From Saprospiraceae bacterium (GTDB lineage: Bacteria; Bacteroidota; Bacteroidia; Chitinophagales; Saprospiraceae), in assembly GCA_947441325.1 (NCBI GenBank), contig CANETR010000022.1:1-10810 (forward strand): DNA of 10,810 bases. Reading direction: 5' to 3'. The notes beneath the pieces were generated by a model that did not search any database, had not been told where the DNA came from, and saw only the letters and a list, made by a program, of their open reading frames with translations. Every line of letters starts with the position of its first letter. The stretch's first letter is position 1. Positions 7,001-10,810 of the stretch are shown one piece after another. Position numbers and translations under genes: made by a program.

Positions 7001-9939
7001 CGCATAAGCGCTGCTACAGCAGAGGGGCCCAGGTCGCCAAGCTCCTGCTCCTGGTTTGATATGATGCTGTCGTTGCTGCTCATACCTGCTGCTGCCATTG
7101 CAGCTGTTCTTAGATTTTGATATTCACTTTGTGCCTGTCCGGCTTTGTAGCCCTCGTTGTAATAAAAATCTGTATCAACTGCTTTTTCGCCGCTTGTACC
7201 TTGTTGCAGCCCCAGGCTGAATCGGTCGGCAGCCTGATTTCCCATTTTTTTGCCATGGGTATTACCTGCTTTGAACTCATTGACAAGCTTTTCCGCTTGA
7301 GTAGGATTTTTGAAATCGGCAGGCAGGCGCTCCTCGTCGTCAATTTCTTTGTTATTTGCATCGGCAAATTCCATGATTTCATCTTTCATGCCTTCGCTCA
7401 GTTTATTCACTTTGGCATCTGCATCAATATCGGTAGCTGATTTTGCAGCATTGTAAATAAGGTCGAATGCAGCCTCTTTTCCTTGTTGGAAATAGCGTTG
7501 AAAAATGGCTTTATGTTTTTCATTTTTGCCACGGGTTTTTAATTCTGCCAGGAATGCATCTTTATTTGTTTTGCTTTCTTGGTCGAGTGCGGCTGCAGGT
7601 GCAGCAGCGCCTCGAATTACTGCCGAATTGAAAGCATTGATAAAGCCAGAGCTGTATTCTTCCCCCTGCGTTTTGGCAATATTCATGGCGCTCAAGATAT
7701 TGCTGTTGAGTTGAGCTCTTTCAACAGGACTGGGCCTGCTGGCTAATTTTTGGGCGACTGATTCACCGAAGCTCGTACCAGTTTCATAGCCACGTCCATA
7801 ATCAGAGCCTGAAGCAGCCCCTTGGGCAGCCTTGTTTTTTCTGGCTTCGGAACGGGCCTGAACAGCAGATGCCACTTCAATTTGATAGGCCAGCGAAAAG
7901 GTAGAAAAGTAGCCTTTTTTGTAAGATTCGTTGGCTGCACCGATGTTGGTTTCAATTCGCTCGAGATTGGCAGCAATGCTTTCGATTTTTGACTCAATTT
8001 CAGCTATTTTATTCTCATCGCTGAGTGTAGAAACTTTCTTAATTAAGCGCTCTTTGATGGCAAGGGCCTGCCCGGCTGTTCTGCCAATTTCCTGCCCTGC
8101 CTGATAATCGGGATTGCCCTCACGAGCAGTCTTTTTAGCATTGACAGTATTCTGCTGTTTTTTTACATATTCTTTGTTAAACTGTTTGAAATAGCCTTTT
8201 TCGAAAATTTTGACTTTTTCCTTATTGGCTTCAATTTCAGGATTTGGAATTCCCGAGCTTATGTAAATATTTGTATGATTGGTACTCAGAAAATAGTCGT
8301 GAATCTCAGCAGGAATCTGTTCCATACTCGTTCCAAGAGAGGAGAGGTCAAAATTTCTGTCTTTGAGTGCCGCCAAGGCCATGTCATCGCCCAGGAAAGC
8401 TGCCAATCCGCCTTTGAATCGCCCGGCAAGGAAATGTATATAGTTTTCTTCGCCTTGTTGCGGGCCTGCATTTTTTCTTTTTACTTCAGCTGCTGCCACC
8501 ATTCTGCCATTGCTGTAGCCTTTGTTTAGTCCGGCGAAAAAACCTTTTTTGAAAAGTGGGTCGGGTGTTGATTGATTATTTTCGCCCTCTTTTATGACCA
8601 GGTTGCCTTCTGCATCTTTATTTTGATTCGCGAGGGCAGATAATCTCTTTAAATCATCCTGAGATATTTCATTTTTTGCCGATTGCATACCGCATTGCTC
8701 GCCCCAGGAGTAGCCACGGGCAAAATTTGGACTGTCGGCCATCAGTTGATCTGCCGATGGGTGACTTTGAGCTACTTTTGCTTGTCGGGCTTCGGTATAT
8801 TTTTTATTAAATCCGCTATTGAATCCGGTACGGTAATTTTCCGATTTATCGGGGCTTTGCGCTTCCTGGCGCAGGGCATTTGCCCCAGCCTCATCGCCTG
8901 AACCCGATAGTGTGCCTGCATTTTCTCCTGCTGCTAAGCCATCCTGATAGCTCTGATCGTTGTGCAGAGCGGTTTTTTTCATATCGACCTTCATCTGCTG
9001 ACCAAGGATATAACCGTGGTTAAAGCCAGATAAAAAACCTTTTTCTCTTTGTTCTCTGATTCGCTGTAACAATGCAGCATCGCTTATTCCTTCGCAGGGC
9101 AATGCTAGCAGACGGTTTTTGATACTGTCGCTGTACTCTTTTTGGATTGTCGGATCGGCCGACAATGATTCTCCTACAGCAAATCCGCCTTCCGATTTTG
9201 TCACTTTTTTACCCATTGCGAGGCTGCAACCGGCCTCCATACCTGCATTTTTTCCCTCCATGAATGCGGCGCTAAGGGTGGCGGCATTGGGATCTTCTGC
9301 AACAGTAGGTTGTAATGCAAGAATATCTTTTGAAGCGTTGTCGGCAGCTGCTGTGCTTTGCGTGGGACTGTTTTCGCTGCCCTGCTTCTGCGTTTCATTG
9401 CTGCTAGCAGATGGAACGGAGCCTGAGCCAGCACTAAGGCCAGCGCCCATAGTAGTTGCGCCTTCTTCGGGATTTGTTTCCGCTGTCTCTGTCGCTTTAA
9501 TTTCGCTGATGAGGCTATTGAGGCTTGAACCAGCCTCGTCAGGTGCCGAACTTTGATTGCTTAAAGTGGCATTTTCGGTATTTTTTTCTACTTCGTTGAG
9601 TTCTGATTTTGAGTTTTCGCCCGAGTTGTCTTCTGCCTTAGCAGTGGAGAGTCCTCCACCCATAAGCGGTACGGTTTCGTTTTCTGTGGAGACTAAACCT
9701 TCGGATGAATTTTCAACAGTTTCGCCACCCATTCCAGAAGATAATCCTCCGCTCGAATCTCCCATGCCCATTGTGCTGATGCCGCCACGGTTGGCATTGG
9801 CATTGGCATGACTGTCGTTGACTTCGTCATCGTGGTGTACCCCTCGCAGGCCTTCTAGCTCGTAAATTTGGTCGCTCAGCGGTTCTTTGCTGGCGTACTC
9901 TTTTACTTTTTGGAGATTATCTTCGCTATTGGGGGTCAT
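4009..9939 (-). CDS. Giant 1976-residue repeat protein with alternating Gly-x3-Gly helical motifs, function unknown
   Basis: I do not recognise this gene. There is no signal peptide or membrane segment, so it is likely cytosolic or loaded into a particle. Residues 1-35 are possibly structured (QIYELEGLRG). Residues 36-215 are Ser/Gly/Asn/Glu-rich and probably disordered, with recurring MGxGLS. Residues about 222-1675 carry around 20 helical motifs in two alternating flavours. Type A is like YxxGxxxGxxxGxxxA (e.g. 330-346, 611-627, 713-729, 1275-1293). Type B is like KGYFxxFNxxYxxxxxxA (e.g. 299-324, 369-390, 464-490, 580-605, 674-705). The first six A/B pairs repeat every 70-115 residues; later ones are more diverged. 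Residues about 1690-1830 look like coiled coil. Residues 1850-1945 look beta-rich (AATLSLEGNFNY, FSASGLERDDLEYYVTL). Only three Cys are present (238, 282, 416). Glycine-every-fourth motifs also occur in Yae1/Lto1-type proteins, but no homology can be claimed. An eCIS cargo, tape-measure-like ruler or scaffold is possible. Confidence 0.9.
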   Translation of the reverse strand: MTPNSEDNLQKVKEYASKEPLSDQIYELEGLRGVHHDDEVNDSHANANANRGGISTMGMGDSSGGLSSGMGGETVENSSEGLVSTENETVPLMGGGLSTAKAEDNSGENSKSELNEVEKNTENATLSNQSSAPDEAGSSLNSLISEIKATETAETNPEEGATTMGAGLSAGSGSVPSASSNETQKQGSENSPTQSTAAADNASKDILALQPTVAEDPNAATLSAAFMEGKNAGMEAGCSLAMGKKVTKSEGGFAVGESLSADPTIQKEYSDSIKNRLLALPCEGISDAALLQRIREQREKGFLSGFNHGYILGQQMKVDMKKTALHNDQSYQDGLAAGENAGTLSGSGDEAGANALRQEAQSPDKSENYRTGFNSGFNKKYTEARQAKVAQSHPSADQLMADSPNFARGYSWGEQCGMQSAKNEISQDDLKRLSALANQNKDAEGNLVIKEGENNQSTPDPLFKKGFFAGLNKGYSNGRMVAAAEVKRKNAGPQQGEENYIHFLAGRFKGGLAAFLGDDMALAALKDRNFDLSSLGTSMEQIPAEIHDYFLSTNHTNIYISSGIPNPEIEANKEKVKIFEKGYFKQFNKEYVKKQQNTVNAKKTAREGNPDYQAGQEIGRTAGQALAIKERLIKKVSTLSDENKIAEIESKIESIAANLERIETNIGAANESYKKGYFSTFSLAYQIEVASAVQARSEARKNKAAQGAASGSDYGRGYETGTSFGESVAQKLASRPSPVERAQLNSNILSAMNIAKTQGEEYSSGFINAFNSAVIRGAAAPAAALDQESKTNKDAFLAELKTRGKNEKHKAIFQRYFQQGKEAAFDLIYNAAKSATDIDADAKVNKLSEGMKDEIMEFADANNKEIDDEERLPADFKNPTQAEKLVNEFKAGNTHGKKMGNQAADRFSLGLQQGTSGEKAVDTDFYYNEGYKAGQAQSEYQNLRTAAMAAAGMSSNDSIISNQEQELGDLGPSAVAALMRAFKEGYKTDQNAWLKIFTLLKGQELSKDFASVEMNIIGLSEQEKPGSDILLAAKTKEKKNDAINKRANEKSAFLQGIADEQGMSKESLTQQFKQGYSAGIEKAKSSIDDKTNDDALFSIGIIHGLNKDGFLQLPENKSVAEAFLSKSKKSKEHLEAANLTEEVFEKKAKFKEGKIRGEQMLVQIQAGMSSLSDFSVEMQGPAYKEAYNKGYKEGENAGENAAKEILEGNPLPERPEIKNDLNDELNAAYEEGFKRSYQKAIEYWRGYNRAYNQVNNSNADDDFDNSVDADIQQRSSFQEGVREGRKQGMLDKAAGTVNNAKTALSTESLQMGNKIANLIGQYREGFLDSRADGIEAGYNEAFKMPETPEEGNNIAALKKQFALKAGSAVHEKIQKKIEKELEKAIVQNSSNRNLNTALNQILENLSKMKRPDEKMDLNKKFDLINKEADRIFIAENSLNDSDQRIIEQLNEFSVEYVSEFRAGFFKGGEIGLQDGISIKELKQNIKPDEERKDAADDFFNSMHESMDNEGEAAFTDAFKEGVSSGLRLAKTNPDMQKSDLERMEYQGISNIRAALRKLISADYKLHRDTKVDSNDPSSLGNHRNITLGFRKILSEFKDSTERAPADNESVKDFIEAEMKEIQKELENSFEDNSDENLIKYFADILGRLWSKFLKLYQKGYHNGFKSGVHQGVDKRNNAINSASAGADNQLQAIHELLQGSHIQDAYINDLDLADAQDEMRHELAHYRAEVNKSQEQSFKIDEDFTALSTEYNQIKSLESGEPEAENIDFTSLSEEDFNRMLNLDAISNDPAAVNARLNALDEKINANRAKYRELQTGIDQQASNYLSFIRENAGFETGNNAVAATRDYLIDDAATLSLEGNFNYSEENSSIKGAGKIVLEDSKHQIHYFANLLLGLGDLRFSASGLERDDLEYYVTLKEGAVKAPKKEGNAVKEVVFGFDRLDFEMGMGLIEQLEQQLQLDDVLTGGNVLGNINLE
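4915..9276 (-). repeat. Protein-level repeat region of the giant gene (A/B glycine-zipper modules)
   Basis: This segment encodes residues 222-1675. Type B motifs share G-[FY]-x2-[GF]-F-N-x2-Y followed by a Lys/Ala-rich tail: GFLSGFNHGY (301), GFNSGFNKKY (372), GFFAGLNKGY (466), GYFKQFNKEY (582), GYFSTFSLAY (676), GFINAFNSAV (765). Type A motifs share three Gly at i, i+4 and i+8: GLAAGENAG (334), GQEIGRTAG (615), GYETGTSFG (717), GVREGRKQG (1280). The repeats are divergent at DNA level, so they are old rather than recently expanded. Confidence 0.85.
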
Positions 9940-10057
9940 TTTTGGAGCAATTAACGATTAACTCAAGCCTGGTCAGTTTCTGTCATTGGACAGGGTAGTT
10001 GAAAACGCAATTTAGCTTAAATAAAGCTAGTTTCAAAAGAATAAAGCGTCTTTTTCG

Positions 10058-10088
10058 CAAAGTTATCAAATTATTGGATTCTTTCTAA
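10058..10088 (-). promoter_or_regulatory. Candidate Bacteroidota promoter for the giant gene
   Basis: On the minus strand TAACTTTG (10065-10058) matches the -7 pattern TANNTTTG exactly. Nineteen bases upstream lies TTAG (10088-10085), three of four matches to TTTG. The start of transcription would be near 10051, giving a leader of about 110 bases. The -33 box is imperfect, so this is a candidate only. Confidence 0.45.
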
Positions 10089-10140
10089 GTCGCTTTACTT
10101 TTAGGCTATTTGGCTGAGTAAAAAATTGGGTGGCTGAAGT

Positions 10141-10261
10141 CCCCTTCCCCCTTGCTGCCGCGCTGTCGCCAGAGCGCTGTTGCGGCAGCTCCCAGACCTA
10201 ACAGGTTTTTAAAACCTGTTAGGTCTGGGGACCCGGGCGCTGCAAAGCGCCCGCGAAGGGG
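10141..10261. repeat. GC-rich composite of nested hairpins upstream of the transposase
   Basis: Outer arms CCCCTTC (10141-10147) and GAAGGGG (10255-10261) enclose three hairpins. The first is GCTGCCGC/GCGGCAGC (10154-10161 with 10182-10189). The second is a perfect palindrome of 19-base arms with a single-base centre (10191-10229). The third is CGGGCGCT-GCAA-AGCGCCCG (10234-10253). The block stands out from A+T-rich surroundings. Hairpin recognition is typical of Y1 transposases, and the block lies 150-270 bases upstream of such a gene. Confidence 0.85.
10191..10229. repeat. Perfect 39-bp palindrome (19-base arms)
   Basis: CCCAGACCTAACAGGTTTT (10191-10209) is followed by one T and its exact reverse complement (10211-10229). 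As RNA or single-stranded DNA it could form a long hairpin on either strand. It is too symmetric to be chance and probably belongs to a dispersed repeat family. Confidence 0.9.
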
Positions 10262-10312
10262 AGGGGAGGCCCAGCCGCTATTCTCCCGCTGACCAACTAA
10301 AGAGCCAATTCG

Positions 10313-10360
10313 AAAAAAAATCATCCGATTCGGAAAAAAAAGTGGCAATTGTGAAAAAAA
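10313..10360. promoter_or_regulatory. Three A-tracts phased at about 20-21 bases
   Basis: Runs of 7-8 A begin at 10313, 10334 and 10354, intervals of 21 and 20 bases, or about two helical turns. Such phasing is known to bend DNA. They sit 50-100 bases upstream of the transposase ATG, between it and the palindromic block. Confidence 0.5.
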
Positions 10361-10374
10361 GGGCATTACTTTGC

Positions 10375-10389
10375 GAAACAAATTGTTTC
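10375..10389. promoter_or_regulatory. Palindrome directly before the transposase start, possible operator
   Basis: GAAACAA-A-TTGTTTC is a perfect 7-base inverted repeat around one base. It ends 21 bases before the ATG at 10411 and overlaps the end of a TTACTTTG sequence that partly resembles a -7 box. It could be a repressor site or only AT-rich chance symmetry. Confidence 0.35.
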
Positions 10390-10410
10390 AAATTTAAAAT
10401 TCTCCAAAAA

Positions 10411-10810
10411 ATGAAGTACCTAGCCCCATTTGTACCCCAAGCCTATTACCACGTTTTCAGCCATGCCAACGGATTTGAAAATATTTTTCTCGATAATGGC
10501 AACTTTGAATATTTTCTAAGACAGTTCGAAAAATACATCAGCCCGGTGGCCGATACCTATGCCTACTGCCTCATGCCCAATCATTTTCACTTTTTGATAA
10601 AAATCAAAAGTCTGGAGGATTTGAAAATTCCGGATGATTATTCTTACGACATTCATAAGTTTGTGATGCAGCAGTGGAGCAATATGCTAAATTCCTACAG
10701 CAAGGCTTTCAATAAAATGCACAATCGCAGGGGTGCTCTTTTTGTCAATCAGCTACGCCGTTCCCACATCGACAGCGAAGAATACCTTTACAAAGTCCTG
10801 CATTATATCC
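10411..10810 (+). CDS. REP-associated tyrosine transposase (Y1, IS200-like), 3' end cut by window edge
   Basis: I translated 133 codons by hand from the ATG at 10411 to the right edge without a stop. The start MKYLAPFVPQAYYHVFSHAN is typical of the transposase IS200-like/RAYT family (Y1_Tnp, PF01797). The metal-binding HUH motif is HFH at residues 58-60 within AYCLMPNHFHFLI. The likely nucleophilic tyrosine is Tyr96 in SYSKAFNKMHNRRGALF. These enzymes nick and rejoin single-stranded DNA at hairpins and are thought to mobilise REP palindromes. Bacteroidota members are usually around 180-220 residues, so the C-terminal third is missing here. The gene diverges from the giant gene. Palindromes lie both just upstream and 6.5 kb away, in line with the family's link to dispersed palindromic repeats. 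Both catalytic motifs are intact. Confidence 0.92.
   Translation, partial: MKYLAPFVPQAYYHVFSHANGFENIFLDNGNFEYFLRQFEKYISPVADTYAYCLMPNHFHFLIKIKSLEDLKIPDDYSYDIHKFVMQQWSNMLNSYSKAFNKMHNRRGALFVNQLRRSHIDSEEYLYKVLHYI

Larger units (their letters stand above)
9940..10410. other. Divergent intergenic region between giant gene and transposase gene
   Basis: No gene is supported over 471 bases. Going right, it holds the leader of the giant gene with two small hairpins (CTGTC-ATTG-GACAG at 9980-9993; TAGCTT-AAATA-AAGCTA at 10013-10029). Next come a candidate promoter (10058-10088), a GC-rich composite palindrome (10141-10261), three phased A-tracts (10313-10360) and a 15-base palindrome just before the transposase ATG. 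Confidence 0.65.

Noticed and set aside
10106..10381. 91-codon open frame on the minus strand between the giant gene and the transposase
   Set aside because: It is a translation of the composite palindrome block and A-tracts, with no domain.

Overview
The window looks like chromosomal DNA of a member of the Bacteroidota. It is AT-rich between genes, its starts lack Shine-Dalgarno sequences, and it holds one exact match to the Bacteroidota promoter pattern (TTTG, 19 bases, TANNTTTG). It also carries an AAA-ATPase/PD-(D/E)XK family common in that phylum, short tandem A+T-rich arrays between genes, and palindromic repeats with a REP-associated tyrosine transposase. No rRNA, tRNA or CRISPR array was seen. 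The species cannot be named from the sequence.

Layout, right to left, because almost everything reads on the minus strand. From 10411 to the right edge, the plus strand carries a truncated Y1 (RAYT/IS200-like) transposase. A GC-rich block of nested hairpins (10141-10261) and three helically phased A-tracts lie upstream of it. Diverging from it, 9939-4009 encodes an unrecognised 1976-residue protein. It has a disordered Ser/Gly/Asn/Glu-rich N-terminus, about 1450 residues of alternating Gly-every-fourth-residue helical motifs, a coiled-coil stretch and a beta-rich C-terminal end. Next, 3384-4008 is non-coding and holds a nested palindromic element with four copies of one REP-like unit in + + - - order inside outer inverted repeats.

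From 3383 to 1720, still on the minus strand, come a small secreted protein (97 aa), a contractile-injection-system tube/LysM adaptor protein (266 aa, only 27 bases downstream), two tandem-repeat arrays, and a second small secreted protein (100 aa) paralogous to the first. A hairpin terminator follows. An exact Bacteroidota promoter overlaps it and drives the last gene, an AAA-ATPase/nuclease (1340 to the left edge, truncated).

How the genes may work together is inference. The LysM adaptor belongs to a family normally found within contractile injection system (eCIS) clusters, where it links the inner tube to the baseplate spike. No other recognisable eCIS gene lies within reach here. It sits among two exported small proteins and downstream of a giant cytosolic repeat protein, so this may be a satellite or cargo locus of an injection machine encoded elsewhere. 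The ATPase/nuclease and the transposase with its palindromes look like unrelated accessory genes at the two edges.
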